A stretch of 64,000 nucleotides of DNA from Riptortus pedestris (GCA_019009955.1 CM032233.1:81173501-81237500); one strand, 5' to 3'; positions 13,265 through 23,919 are shown, counted from the first letter of the stretch. Program-made: numbers and translations. The notes: generated from the sequence alone by a model not told the origin.

Positions 13265-13790
13265 TATAGAAGACATATAAACTAATTTTCGGGGCAAGTG
13301 CGCGTACTGTCAAATTTACCGGATAAGAAAAGGTTTAATTGCTTATATTCTCATTACAACCCTATATGCAAATACTGCAACAAACACCTTACGATAAAAC
13401 ACATACTGACAGACTGCATCCAGCGAAAAGACCTTCACATATCCTACGATATGACAGAACTATTAACTGACAGCAGCCAATATATTCCACAAATACTGTC
13501 ATATCTAAAACACATAAACATTTACAAAAGCATATAGTATAAAATAGAATAGGTCTACAATATACTTAAAATGATTTAAAAGGGTTAACTATTATTATAT
13601 TCATTTAGACAAAGCACGGATATGAGAAACAATCAGATATTTAAGAAATATTTTCCATAATATAAAAATAAAGTACAAAAAGGTAAGCACATGAAGGAGT
13701 AAATATATTATTCTAATTATGCCAATCACCATCGCTGTGGGTCACAAACCAAATAAATAAAATAAAAATCATTACAACAGACAGTCGACC
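13265..13790 (+). pseudogene. Non-LTR retrotransposon (LINE family A) ORF2 tail and 3' UTR
   Basis: The open frame ending at 13537 carries a C-terminal zinc-knuckle-like segment: PICKYCNKHLTIKHILTDC, then a tail ending SYLKHINIYKSI before a stop. The CxxC...HxxxxC layout follows RNase H in I/Jockey-group LINEs. It is the same family as the fragments at 41.64 and 44.08 kb, where the tails read SYLKQAPIYILI and SYLQKIQIYDKM. The 3' UTR continues to an AAATAAATAAAATAAAAATC tail near 13770. It is 5' truncated and sits in the CARP intron. Confidence 0.7.
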
Positions 13791-13912
13791 GTGAACACTA
13801 TGTTATTTGAAAGTTAGCCTTTTTTTTCTTTTCCAACTACTCCAAAATATTTATTATTCAATTCAAATAATACAATTCCAACTTAAGGAAATAATGAAAA
13901 ATCTCTGCTAAC

Positions 13913-14067
13913 CTCTTGTTTGGTCATGTAAATTGGCTTGTTGAGTATGATCCAGACAGTAGTCTCCCAGCAGCCAGGGTGAGTAGTGGATCCCTCGTAT
14001 GTCATGTAGTGCTCGGTGTTGGGAAGTATACTCCGGAGGGAGAGGTGCCGGATCGGCCAGGTTGCTC
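13913..14067 (-). CDS. Carbonic anhydrase-related protein (CARP X/XI), penultimate recognised exon
   Basis: The 155-base exon (2 bases plus 51 codons) lies between the minus-strand acceptor TTTGTGTTTTAG and the donor GAG/GTTAGC. It encodes ATWPIRHLSLRSILPNTEHY followed by MTYEGSTTHPGCWETTVWII and LNKPIYMTKQE. The segment YMTYEGSTT-P-CWETT-WIILNKPI is the hallmark C-terminal core of the alpha carbonic anhydrase fold. In this fold T(Y/F)-GS-T-P-C, the W and the NKP are structural. The family tail TKQE-MYALRKLMQGS is restored when joined to the exon at 7414-7554. The split first codon shows that at least one further exon lies upstream, beyond 14.1 kb. I searched by eye for the preceding histidine-containing exons and did not find them. 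Confidence 0.92.
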
Positions 14068-14149
14068 CTAAAACACAAAGCATGACTTTATTATTTACAA
14101 ATCAATGTTATGCCTCATAAAGAATCCTTAAAAATGTTCATATACACTG

Positions 14150-14330
14150 ATGTGGATTTATTTATTTATGGATATCACCAAAGGTGATTGGCCCTTTCAA
14201 AAGTCAAAAATTGTACAAAGAGAAATAACAAATAAATAAGAGATAACAACAAGTAACAATAACAAATAACAACATTAAAATAAATAAACATTTTATAAAT
14301 TGACATAGTACTAAATTCAAGTAATTATGA
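14150..14330 (-). mobile_element. LINE family A 3' UTR fragment
   Basis: The plus-strand stretch TTTATTTATTTATGGATATC followed by AAAGGTGATTGGCCCTTTCAAAA is the reverse complement of the 3' UTR end at 44700-44795 (TTTTTGAAAGGGCAAATCACC). It is a 5'-truncated copy with only 3' UTR, its tail facing lower coordinates. It lies just upstream of the CARP exon. Confidence 0.6.
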
Positions 14331-14434
14331 TCAGATTAAAAAAAATTGGTAATAAGCATAGTTGGTGTATGATTAATAGGAAATCAATGGCTGACTTTTG
14401 CTAATGATTGTCTTACTTTCCTCCTTCATGGTTG

Positions 14435-14437
<3 letters not shown>

Positions 14438-14489
<52 letters not shown>

Positions 14490-15274
14490 GTAACCTCTGT
14501 CTGTACATTGATTTTTGAGACGAACAGGAGTGGGGGTTATAAGGGAGGGCTGAAATTAAAAATAGCAATATTTCGTTTCCTAATGCATTTTCGGCAATTA
14601 TGCACATAACAAAAGTTGTTTATTTTGTTATTTGGAGTAACGTTTGTTATATACACTTTTGTCGTATACCTAAGTATAAATGAGTTATACGTTAAAAACT
14701 ACTGCGGAAGTCAACAATTTTATTTGGCACAAAAACTCAACCGAACTAAACCAAACTCGGTATGTGAATTAGCACTAACGCCTTCCTTATAATAAGCCAT
14801 ACTAACATTTCTTGGGACGGGCAGGAGTGGGGGCTATAAGGGAGGCCTGAAATTAAATATAGTGATATTTCGTTTCCTATTGGGGTTTCGGCAAATATGC
14901 ACATTACAAAAGTTGTTTATTTTGTTATTTAGAGAAATTTGCTCAACAATTCATTTCAATATGAACTACCAGGTACCTCACCTGGAAAAATTAATTCAAA
15001 TTATAATATAGTATATTGTTATAATATTTTGTCCTTAATAATGTAAATCTGTGCTTAATGCACAGGAAACGGGAAATATGACAATATATAGGACAGTGAA
15101 GTCTTACATAAAAAATTAATTTTATTATTAAAAATCTACAGAAACGACAGGTATTAACCCTAAACACTGGGAAGGGTAAATGTCAAAATATTGTGCATAG
15201 TTAAGCCTTGCCAAAAAAATACCATCACCATCCAGCCTCAAATGAATTCCCGGCGAAGCTGGGTATCTGAGCTA

Positions 15275-15275
<1 letters not shown>
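14438..15275 (+). mobile_element. Non-autonomous Helitron, copy H1
   Basis: It starts in a (TA)n tract (14438-14483) followed by AAAATTGTAACCTCTGTCTG. It contains two direct-repeat modules, each opening GACG(A/G)(A/G)CAGGAGTGGGGG, at about 14520 and 14817. The end is Helitron-like: hairpin CCCGGCGAAGCTGGG (15249-15263), eight bases, then CTAG (15272-15275) next to a T. No Rep or helicase coding is present. It is deleted relative to the 1240 bp copy at 61882-63121. Confidence 0.8.
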
Positions 15276-15313
<38 letters not shown>

Positions 15314-15392
15314 GGACCTCATTTTCGTCACCTCCTCGGTAGGAACAATGGACATTCGAAAAAATTGTTCGAAAATCCAGTCATGAGTCCTC
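15276..15392 (+). repeat. R1 right-half fragment joined to Helitron H1 through (TA)n
   Basis: A (TA)n tract (15276-15309) leads into AACGGACCTCATTTTCGTCA and CCTCCTCGGTAGGAACAATGG, the right half of R1. The left half is missing. The variant CCTCCTCGGTAGGAACAATGG recurs inverted at 18095-18160. Confidence 0.7.
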
Positions 15393-15532
15393 AATAATTT
15401 ATAGATTTTTACATGATATAAAAATGGGTCTATGCCTGTTTTTGTATCTCTGATACAAGAATAAGGCGAGGAGCTATTCTAGAAGGTACAACAGACCTAA
15501 ATACGAAATTTCAACATTCTAAGACTAGTCGT

Positions 15533-15592
15533 TTTAGCAGATTTCCACTATGAGGTTTTACTCATGACGCGATTTAAATATTGAAAATTAAT
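15533..15592 (-). repeat. R1 right-end remnant
   Basis: TTTTAGCAGATTTCC followed by TGAGGTTTTACTCATGACGCG is the reverse complement of an R1 right terminus. The TTAAGGG arm of the palindrome is lost. Confidence 0.6.
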
Positions 15593-15984
15593 GAGAATTT
15601 TGCTTTTTTTAACATTTGGCATTCTGTAAACCGCCATTTTTAGTAATCGGATTTTTAAAGATAAATGAATATATCATGAATAGTTTTTCCAAGCTTGAAT
15701 ACAAAATATTGTGTTCAAAAGTTCTTTACTAGATGAGATACATGCAAATACGTAGTGATGACGTCACTGTTATGATTTTATTTCTGGATTCCAAAATGTT
15801 TATTGGATACCACAATCGGGTTTTAACCACTTCAGCCAACACTAAAAGTCATCCTTAAATATCTCACCTATTATGAGTTGGACCGAAAAATGTTATAAAT
15901 CCACTTCTTGTTAAAATTTTGTTGCTCTATAATTGTTGTTCTATAAAATCAAATTTGAAGATCAGTTGCAAAATATCAGTTAAT

Positions 15985-17291
15985 TTTTTTTTATCTGTGG
16001 CTCCTTAAGGCTTAAATCGGCAAAAACCACAGTCATTTATGAAGATCTAATTGAAAGAGTGTCATTTTTATGGTGTTGGAAAATCCAAAGAAAGGTAAAA
16101 TCCAGATCTTTTCCATTAAAAATTATTAACAGCTAACCAAAGTGAATTTTATATATATGTATATATATATATATATATACATATATATACGTAAGTGAAA
16201 AATGGATATAATTTGAAATTTTGTTGCACACCACAGACTTAATTTGTATACACTGATTTAATAATGGCAAATAGGTACTTTTTTATTTTAATTTTTTAAA
16301 TATTTTTAACACCGTATTTGAAAATACAACATAAACTATGTTGACGACAACATTTTGTAATCTGAAAACCGAAAGTTTCCATGATTTACTGTGACTTAAT
16401 TTACTTTGAATAAGGACGAAGAACGAGACTTAACAATAATTGCGGGGTAATACACTCAATTTGGAGGGAATGTGTACAAAAAAGGAATAGAAGTTTTTTT
16501 CGAATTTTGGACGCACTAGCTTATTGAAAACAAAATATGGTGGCTTGGACTAGCCGAAAGTTTCTTCATAATCATCTAACTAAAATAAGAAACACACTCA
16601 CCTACATCAATAAATTTTTACAGTAATATCAAAGCCCCGTTAAGGCCATTGATTTACGAATTATTTCCTTGCTTTGTTTTCTTGTGAATAATACATGGTG
16701 ATTTGGACACTTAGTATGCAACAAACGTGCATATTTAAGCATTGAAATGTGGACTTTCTCGAAGGAAAACCGGAAAGCTCTTCAGGTCGGAAAGGGAAGA
16801 GCTCTAAGAATAATATTAGGGGATTTGTTGTATTGCCAAGGCTGATATCATCAGTGCAATATTAAAGGACAGATTGCTCTGGTTAGGGCACGTCAAGAGA
16901 ATAAAGCCTGACAAATGATGTTTGTTGTACAGCTGGTGGAGTGAGGCAGACCCAGGGAGAGGTGGCAGGGATATCATGCCCAGATTGGGGTATGGAATTG
17001 AAAGATCCTAACTGCAGACGCGTTAAACAGTTTAAGATTCTGTCAGAGACCTACCTGTAGGTCGTGCAAGCATTGTAGAGCCTAGTAGCTAGTAGTCAAT
17101 ACATATAATAACGTATAGTGGTTAATCAAGAGATTCATTTTGGTTATTTGTTATGATTTTTTAATGGAAAACATCTGTACTTTACGTTTCTTTTGGATTT
17201 TTAAGATCATAAAAATTACACTCTTTCAAGCAGATCTTCATGAATAACTGCGTTTTTTGGCGATTTAAGCCTTAATGAAGCCACAGATAAA
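15985..17291. mobile_element. Long inverted repeat element (arms ~140 bp)
   Basis: The left arm (~15985-16133) contains ATCTGTGGCTCCTTAAGGC and TTAAATCGGCAAAAACCAC. It is matched in reverse complement by the right arm (~17155-17291), which contains GCGATTTAAGCCTTAATGAA and GCCACAGATAAAAA. The interior holds a short (TA)n tract (16150-16190), AT-rich sequence and a LINE remnant (16738-17115). The right arm abuts R1 copy 17289-17945. It looks like a foldback or long-TIR DNA element. No transposase is seen and no target duplication was identified. Confidence 0.55.
16738..17115 (+). pseudogene. Degenerate LINE reverse-transcriptase C-terminal remnant
   Basis: Translation gives DRLLWLGHVKRIKPDK, then ADPGRGGRDIMPRLGY, then a decayed tail. 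The WLGHV-R motif followed by a GRGRP-like, basic region marks the end of the reverse transcriptase ORF in many LINEs. Several stops interrupt it. The similar module at 51410-51800 has different sequence. Confidence 0.5.
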
Positions 17292-17749
17292 AACGTCTGT
17301 CAGGCAGGAGCTGCGTTAACTAAGCGGATTTCCCACGTGCGTCACGTACTTGATTTATCTCTAAACTTAAAGGTCAATGAGAACAATATTTAGTATTTAA
17401 GCTTTAAATAAATTGCTTCATAACATAATAGAATATGGTTAATATGAGATAAGTAGGATTGGGGGTTTACTGGAGACCGGAAACTATAAAGTGCAAATAT
17501 CTCTGTTAGTAATCAAGATACATTTATAGAACATTATATTTGCAATAAGATTGGTTTTATACAATTTTCCGATCCGCCCCATAATAAGGGAGATATAAAG
17601 AATTTTCGAAATTCTACCCCTCTAAACCCCCCCTCCCCCTGGTACAATTTCAGCCGTTAACGAACTTGATCTTTCTTTTTGTATAAAACCATTATTTATA
17701 AATTTTGGTAAATATAAGACAAACATTGCGACCGATACAGCTGTAACAG

Positions 17750-17815
<66 letters not shown>

Positions 17816-17945
17816 AGTTTTGAACAGACCTCATTTTCGTCATCTTCTGGGTAGGATCGATGGACATTCGAAGAAAAATTTCGAAAATCGCGTCATGAGT
17901 ACGAAGTCAATAGGTGATTTCCCTTAAGGGAAATCTCCTAAAAAT
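17289..17945 (+). repeat. R1 repeat copy 2 (full length)
   Basis: It opens CGTCTGTCAGGCAGGAGCTG and AAGCGGATTTCCCACGTGC. The body has the usual landmarks: ATTTATAGAACATTATATTT, CCCCCCTCCCCCTGG and GTAACAGACAAATATA. A (TA)n tract fills 17755-17812. The right half ends CTTAAGGGAAATCTCCTAAA. A minus-strand frame of IYIY repeats is a microsatellite artefact. Confidence 0.85.
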
Positions 17946-18094
17946 GACCAATGTATTTCGGATAACCGGTTTTCAAAATTTATTTTCTCCGAGGATTCTT
18001 CACAAAAAATGTGGCCTTCTATGGGAAATTCTAGAGTGAGAGTGAGTCAATGAGTGAGAGAGAGATAGAGACTTATGACAGGATTTTTGAACAA

Positions 18095-18160
18095 TTTCTT
18101 CAAATGTCCATTGTTCCTACCGAGGAGGTGACGAAAATGAGGTCCGTTCTTTGTTGAGAT
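18095..18160 (-). repeat. R1 right-half fragment
   Basis: ATGTCCATTGTTCCTACCGA followed by GGAGGTGACGAAAATGAGG is the inverted form of the subfamily variant seen at 15308-15392. The two lie 2.8 kb apart in opposite orientation. Confidence 0.65.
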
Positions 18161-18432
18161 ACATTCGAATTCGTTATGGGAAGACATCTTGGATTAAGAT
18201 TTTACGTTATTGTCTTATAAATGTTTATTTGATCTATACCATACTTGTTATTTTATTTTTTGTCAACAATATATATTTGTTATTGGCTGAAATCAGACAT
18301 TGAATTGTGGGAGTTTCGAAAATTCAAAATATCTCCGTTGTAATGAGTCAGCTAGTAAAAAAGGAAAGAGAAACAATCTCCTTAAACTATTGATGGTATT
18401 GCTGTTCAATCTATTCTTTCAAAACTCAAGTA

Positions 18433-19573
18433 TTAACCCTCGGTCGAGCGCGTCAAAAATATTCCGCCTTCGGGCGCGTGTATCTCAGAGATACAACCTC
18501 AACCGTTTTTATGGAAATACAGTTTTTTAATATATATTTTGCACTAAAATGTTCAGTGTGTAATTAGAAATCATATCTGAGGAAGTATTTGTTTGAAAGA
18601 AGTAAATAATTTCCAAAATTGACACGTACTATAATAAAAAAAATCATGGTTGATAATATAACCAAGTTGGTTATAGATTCATTGTTATTAAAACCGTGGA
18701 CGATAATTTTTAAAATATAATTAAAACATACAAATACCAAAAGAAATAGTTTAAACGCACATGTCTTAATTATTCATAATTCATTTCAGTTTGTGAACAA
18801 TATAAACAGAATATCTAAATATAACTTCATTCAAAAATATGTAGCACGAAATCACTTTTAGATAAGACTTATTAAAAATCATCTAAATTTTAATGTACCA
18901 ATACATTAAAATATGTGGTAGTTTTTAAAAATACCAGTTTAATTATTATCTCTTTTGCAGAGCTGCATTACAATTAGGACAAGGCGTGGAACTATGTTGT
19001 AAACAAATTTTGCTTTTGCAAAGCTCACAAGAATAATGAGTAAACCTACATTTCTTTTCAGTTTATCTTGGTTTACATCCTTTGCTTTAGTTCGTTGTAG
19101 TGGAGGGACTTTTTTTATGCTGTTCTGTACTTGAGTTCAATGAATGGTCCAATGAGTCTCTGTACACGTCAAGTTTCGTCCCTAGTTCGGTTGGTAAATG
19201 TCTACTGTTGCCATTGCGTCATACAATATTTTCTTGAATAAGTTCTTCTGAAAGCTCATGTATGAGCAAAATAATAGAAAAATTGGTTTATATGGTTCCA
19301 TTTAATAAAGAGAAAGTTAATTGATGTATATATTTATGAAATACAGATTTCAAAAAAACTTACGAGATCGGGCGCGTGGTATCTAGGAGATGAAACTGAA
19401 TGAGAGGTGAAACACACGACTCCATCTAACACAGTGACACTACTGACCTTGAGGGGGGGACCTATAAACCACATAACTCGAAGCACTACACCACCACTCT
19501 CTGCTAGGAGGAGTGGCAAATATTTTTCTAGAAACCGTGTATCTGAGAGATCACGCGCCCGACGGAGGGTTAA
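18433..19573. mobile_element. piggyBac-type element with intact TTAA target duplication
   Basis: The boundaries are TTAA at 18433-18436 and 19570-19573. The inverted ends are CCCTCGGTCGAGCGCGT on the left and, reverse-complemented, CCCTCCGTCGGGCGCGTG on the right. A subterminal palindromic motif, GTATCTCAGAGATAC, lies near the left end, and the related GTATCTGAGAGATCAC lies at the right. CCC termini next to TTAA are typical of piggyBac. The interior is 1.13 kb and largely degenerate, with a C-terminal transposase remnant on the minus strand. Confidence 0.8.
18945..19130 (-). pseudogene. piggyBac transposase C-terminal zinc-finger remnant
   Basis: The minus-strand translation includes KCRFTHYSCELCKSKICLQH followed by SSTPCPNCNAALQKR. 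This matches the cysteine-rich C-terminal domain of piggyBac transposases (CxxC pairs and a His). The upstream part has stops (PSTTTN stop SKGCKPR stop). It sits inside the TTAA-bounded element 18433-19573, which supports the classification. Confidence 0.65.
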
Positions 19574-20522
19574 GCAAGTTATTCAAACTTTCTTGTTTCT
19601 AGCCTTTGGTACCCCCTTCTAATCACATCACTCGGTTTTTCACATAGAAATAGAGAGTATGAGGTGAGATGAGGTGTGTTATTCCAGCACTTGGGAAAAC
19701 TGCTTTGCTTTCACAGAATCTGGACTTTTTTCTACATTGGAAGAACTCTTAACTTATGTTTGAGACTAAAACTACCATTTAAAAAAAAACACGTTGAACG
19801 TAAAACAAAATTGTTAACATATTCAATGAGGAATCCAGTAATAATGTCCAGTAAAAGTTTATTAAAATGGTGTAAGATTGCTATCATGATATCACGATAC
19901 TAACATGGGGTTACATGCATGGTTACATAGAGTGGTGTCACCAGAAAAATTGTTCTGGGATTGAGCTGGTCAACAAACCCATTTTAGCGTGTAATGTCTA
20001 TTTTTTGTTGTAACTCAATCACTGGTAAGCGGCTTAGAGTGAGCCGCCACCCGCAGATTAGCCCCTCTGTCTGAAATTGCTTATTGGTTACACAATCAGG
20101 ATTAAAAGTCAACATTTTTATACCTCTTTTAATTAATATGATGTTTGTAAAGTAATTCCAATAATTTTGTATATTGTAGAACAGAATTACTTTAAGTCAC
20201 ATTTTTGTTCCTTTAATGTCACTATTATTCAACCCTTTTTAACCACCTGAGGGAATATTTTGGATTTACTAAGTCAGTCTAAATACTGTTTTCTTGGCCC
20301 GTTTTTTGTCATAAAACATATTAGGTCGAAGAATGAATGTTTCCTAAGTCTACCAGTTTTTGAAAAAGGAAAGCACCTCCACCTATATTTTTCCCCAATC
20401 TGAGCCAGTTTTACAAAACAATTCTCGTTTTCAGTTTTCTCTTAAATTCGTCTATCTTCCCACTCGTTTCTTCTCACTCTAAAAAAAGGATGACTTTCAA
20501 TATCTAACTTGTAAATATATTA

Positions 20523-21290
20523 GGTGAATCAAATATAAACGAGACTTTTTTTTTTTAAATTTATTTTAATTTTAAACGCAAAAAATAATATAGCTTATTT
20601 TTCTACATAATCCCCTGACTTGGAAACACATTTTTCCCAACGGATTGGTAGCTTTCCAATTCCTTCCATGTAGAAAGATGCAGGTCGTGTCTGCAGCCAA
20701 TTGCGCAATAGGCTTCAGCCTCACCATCACTGTCGAATCTTTCGCCTCCTAAAGCTTCCTTGAGAGGGCCAAACACATGAAAGTCACAGGGTGACAGGTC
20801 TGGACTGTAAGGAGGGTGTTCCAGTGTCTCCCACCCCAGTTGCTCCAATTTTTCCCTAGTCATGGCTGCTGTATGGGGGCGAGCATAGTCATGGAGAAGA
20901 ACCACTTCTCTGATCGGTAGGTCTCGTCTTTTGCGGCGATATGCAAGTCGGATTTCCAACACGATCACGACCCCCCACAAACTGTTTATGGCATGCAAAC
21001 ACACTGGCTCGCGAAAGTGTCTTTTCCCCGAACTGTGCAGTCAATCTCCTCAAGATTTCGGCCGGTTTTACACCTTCTGCGGCGAGATACTTAAGTACGA
21101 CACGTTGCGCAGTCGACGGGGGTACCTCTTCGTCCAACATCGTCACGGTGGACACCGAGACGATCGAGGTGGCGAGATCACGTGCTTCCCCTACTCCTGA
21201 CTAACCTACCCAACAACAAAAAAGGCGGGAACGTTCTCCCACCACTACTGTGCCCGAAAGGCGAAAAGTCTCGTTTATATTTGATTCACC
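20523..21290 (-). mobile_element. Internally deleted mariner element
   Basis: Perfect 27-base terminal inverted repeats lie at 20523-20549 and 21264-21290 (GGTGAATCAAATATAAACGA, then GACTTTT). TA precedes the left end. At 768 bp it is about 0.5 kb shorter than an intact mariner. The interior encodes both ends of a transposase on the minus strand with the middle missing. Confidence 0.92.
20580..21155 (-). pseudogene. mariner transposase, internally deleted and frameshifted
   Basis: From 21155 the N-terminal helix-turn-helix region is readable (AQRVVLKYLAAEGVKPAEIL, then RRLTAQFGEKTLSRASVFA). Near 20970 the frame jumps to the catalytic C-terminal half, LLHDYARPHTA then HPPYSPDLSPCDFHVFGPL. These carry the second and third aspartates of the mariner DD34D triad, with 34 residues between them. 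The segment with the first catalytic Asp is deleted. A second frame change near 20690 separates the tail (FY-EGIGKLPIRWEKCV). The element cannot make active transposase but keeps perfect ends, so it could be moved in trans. Confidence 0.9.
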
Positions 21291-21690
21291 CACGTATGTA
21301 AATGTATAGATATTTTGCGGCTTTAGTTTCACAGTATTTTGTTCAATTGCCCTTACTTATTTTAGCTGAATTTTGTCATGAAGCAAATTTACATGAAAGT
21401 TATCGACACTAGTATAAGATGGCCAATTATATTAGAAACTATCTGAAGTACTGATCCTATCAAATACCTCCAGATTTTCTCTGCAGATTTTAGTGCATCA
21501 AGAATTATTTGAAAATGCAAAAAGTTTATTTTGTATGTATATGCTCACACTATTCATGAAAAAGAATATTTAAGTTTATTTCTTTAACTTTACCCTAAAA
21601 TAAATATCAATTAATTGCTAAAAAATAGGTCATTAATAAATTAATTGATTTAGCATTATCAGTGTGAATATGAAATACATTAGGTAATTT

Positions 21691-21714
21691 ATATATATAT
21701 ATATATATATATAT
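21691..21714. repeat. (TA)n microsatellite
   Basis: A short uninterrupted TA tract outside any recognised element. The flanking 21300-22350 is AT-rich and unassigned. Confidence 0.9.
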
Positions 21715-22352
21715 GATTAGTATTAGTTATTACAACATAGAATTAGTTGTAAATAATTAAAAGTCCAGAGTGGGGAATGTATATTTTTCAGAATATACCG
21801 TTAATATGGGTTTTGGAGAGTTTCTAATAACGACGGGATTCTACAGGTAGGGATCCATACATTTTAAATGAGTAAATGTATGGTTAACTAAAAACAAAAT
21901 ATACCATACATTTTGTATGGCGGTGTAACAAAAAGATCTTGTCGCATATGTTTCAATTTTATAATTCGCTCTTCCAAATTTTCTTAATAGGTATTGCAGG
22001 TTAAACAACGTAGTTAAATTAAATTTTAAATTCTGGCGTTAACACAGCTGTTAGGTCCCAAATAAGTCGGCTATAATACATGAAAAAGTACTATTTGCTT
22101 TTAATAATAATAAATAATTCTATGGCATTCAACTAAGAATAATTTATTAGATTTATATTCAAGTAAATGGATTGTTTTCGTTCGTATTTCAGGTAAGGAA
22201 TCATTATTCTGAGTTATCTCAGTAACAAACTACTTCCTTTGCCGCCAAAAACCGTATTCCTAAAATATATTAGCAATTATATAATTAACAAACTATCTTT
22301 ATAAAGTGTATTGATAGCAAAGAAGAAAGTGACTACATTTAGAAAAATATTC

Positions 22353-22604
22353 TTTAAAACACAAAGGCCTCAGGTTAGTCATGTGAGATAGAGCGTTGTC
22401 TTTAATCTCACATGGTAAACCTAGAGCGGCGAGTTTGATCCCCGCCTGGGCAATTGGAATTAGTGACCAACTCATAAAATAAAATCCTTGATCCTGGCTA
22501 GAAAAGAGTGGTAACCTTTAGATAATCCGTCCTAATTAGCCGTAATAGCAAAAAGTGGATGTTAATAAATAATGATAGTAGTAATAATAATTTAAAACAC
22601 GAAG
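22353..22604 (+). mobile_element. tRNA-derived SINE, copy 2, with target-site duplication
   Basis: The element body is 22367-22590. It is flanked by TTTAAAACACAAAG (22353-22366) and TTTAAAACACGAAG (22591-22604), a 14-base target duplication with one mismatch. It has the tRNA-like head (GGTTAGTCATGTGAGATAGA, GCGAGTTTGATCCCCGCC). It ends in a variable AATAATGATAGTAGTAATAA tail, as expected for LINE-mobilised SINEs. Confidence 0.9.
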
Positions 22605-22959
22605 TAATACCATCCTTTATAAAGACTGGTTGATATTGTAATCTATATTTCCACTCCTGTCCATCAAAAAATGTATAAACTCATGGAGTTGAGCAGTGTG
22701 TATACAGCTTAATAAATGGGAATTGAGTTAAGTTTTACTTCGCTTTTCGAACCCTTTGGAGTAAATGATTAATAACCTAGTTTACCCGTGTTGTCATTAC
22801 TTAGTGACACTAAAGCGTTAAAAGGTAGGGGCTTACAATATAATTAACGTTCAAACTCGTCAGAATCTTTTGAAAGCAAAGCGTATTATTTGTTGATCAT
22901 TGTTCAATATTAGAGATTCTTTCACGTCAACGGTAGAAGGGTAGAAGATAAGCAATATT

Positions 22960-23090
22960 GAGGCTTTATTTACGACAGGGCCGGGCTATTCATAGGGAAA
23001 GATTAAACAGGCCCTGTAGTTAGAGGATCATTAATTATGTCGGCTCGCCCCGTGTGGCGGCCACTTGTTGCGCCTCCCTAAATTTCTGTC
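22960..23090. promoter_or_regulatory. GC-rich unique block, possible conserved non-coding element
   Basis: This single-copy stretch includes CGACAGGGCCGGGCTATTCA and a homeobox-like ATTAATTATG core. Then comes GTCGGCTCGCCCCGTGTGGC. No open frame or splice pattern is seen. A regulatory role is inferred from composition only. Confidence 0.2.
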
Positions 23091-23682
23091 AAGATCTGAA
23101 CCAGCCTAGATTACTGACTCCTCCCATCTTCTTCAACCTTTTTTCCGTCAATTATTTATTGATGATTCATTAAAAAATACGCACTAAACGAACATTAATT
23201 CACATAAAATGTCTTGCTCCATTGAACATGGTTAGTATTATATGGAATTCATTTCAAGAGTAGTTCCCGGTAAACACATTGTGAAGTCTCTGCATTCATG
23301 TTATCACGCAGTGACACGATGTTGTCTGCAATAGATGAGGAAAATGAGATGAGAACACCCTCTGTTTACCTTATTGATGCCAAATGCCCGTTTGCTTTAC
23401 ATTCAGGATTCACACGAAATATAATTACGAAAAGTGAGTGTTTTCGACAGACATTTAATTCCCTAATCATTAATTCTGAATTCAGATAACCCACGTTGTC
23501 TCTCACGTTCAACATGTCAATTATCAGCAAAACTTGATATATATTATCGTTTTCTATGGAACACCTTAAACAAGCAATATCGCTTAAGGTGTTACCTCGA
23601 AAATAAAAATCTAAAATACCATTTTTTAAAATCAAGAATAACTACTTTTTTTTTGCGCTAGAATACTTTATCTGGCAAAATT

Positions 23683-23919
23683 AAATATTTTCAGTGTCAG
23701 ATTAGCAATGTGAGATAAAGTGTTGGTATTAATCTCACATGATAAATCAAGAGTAGCGAGTTCGATTCCCTCCGGGGCAATAGGAACTTATTTAGGAGCA
23801 TTAACTAAAATCCTTAGGTCAAACGTGGGTAGAAAAGGGTGGTAACCTGTAGATAACCCTCCTCAGCTAGCCGAGAATCTCATAGTGGACGTTAATAAAA
23901 AAAAGAAAGAAATATTTTC
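23683..23919 (+). mobile_element. tRNA-derived SINE, copy 3, with target-site duplication
   Basis: The body (23693-23909) carries the A-box and B-box homologues (GATTAGCAATGTGAGATAAA, GCGAGTTCGATTCCC) and the family 3' part. The repeated AAATATTTTC at 23683-23692 and 23910-23919 is the target duplication. It lies immediately upstream of a LINE fragment. Confidence 0.82.

Larger units (their letters stand above)
7555..13912 (-). other. Intron of the CARP gene
   Basis: It is bounded on the minus strand by the donor GAG/GTTAGC (intron from 13912) and the acceptor TTGCAG (to 7555). The 6358 bases include a Penelope GIY-YIG fragment (8072-8371), a (TA)n tract (8681-8742) and a LINE tail (13265-13790). 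The stretch 9200-13260 is AT-rich with no recognised feature. Confidence 0.8.

Noticed and set aside
17622..17867. Open frames made of IYIYIY or THTHTH/VCVCVC repeats (also near 8654, 14413, 29768, 29891, 31300, 39047, 49304, 53582, 58920, 61075)
   Set aside because: They are translations of (TA)n, (CA)n or (TG)n tracts with R1 or other repeat flanks, not genes.
20931..21204. Plus-strand open frames over the mariner
   Set aside because: Antisense shadows of the transposase frame.
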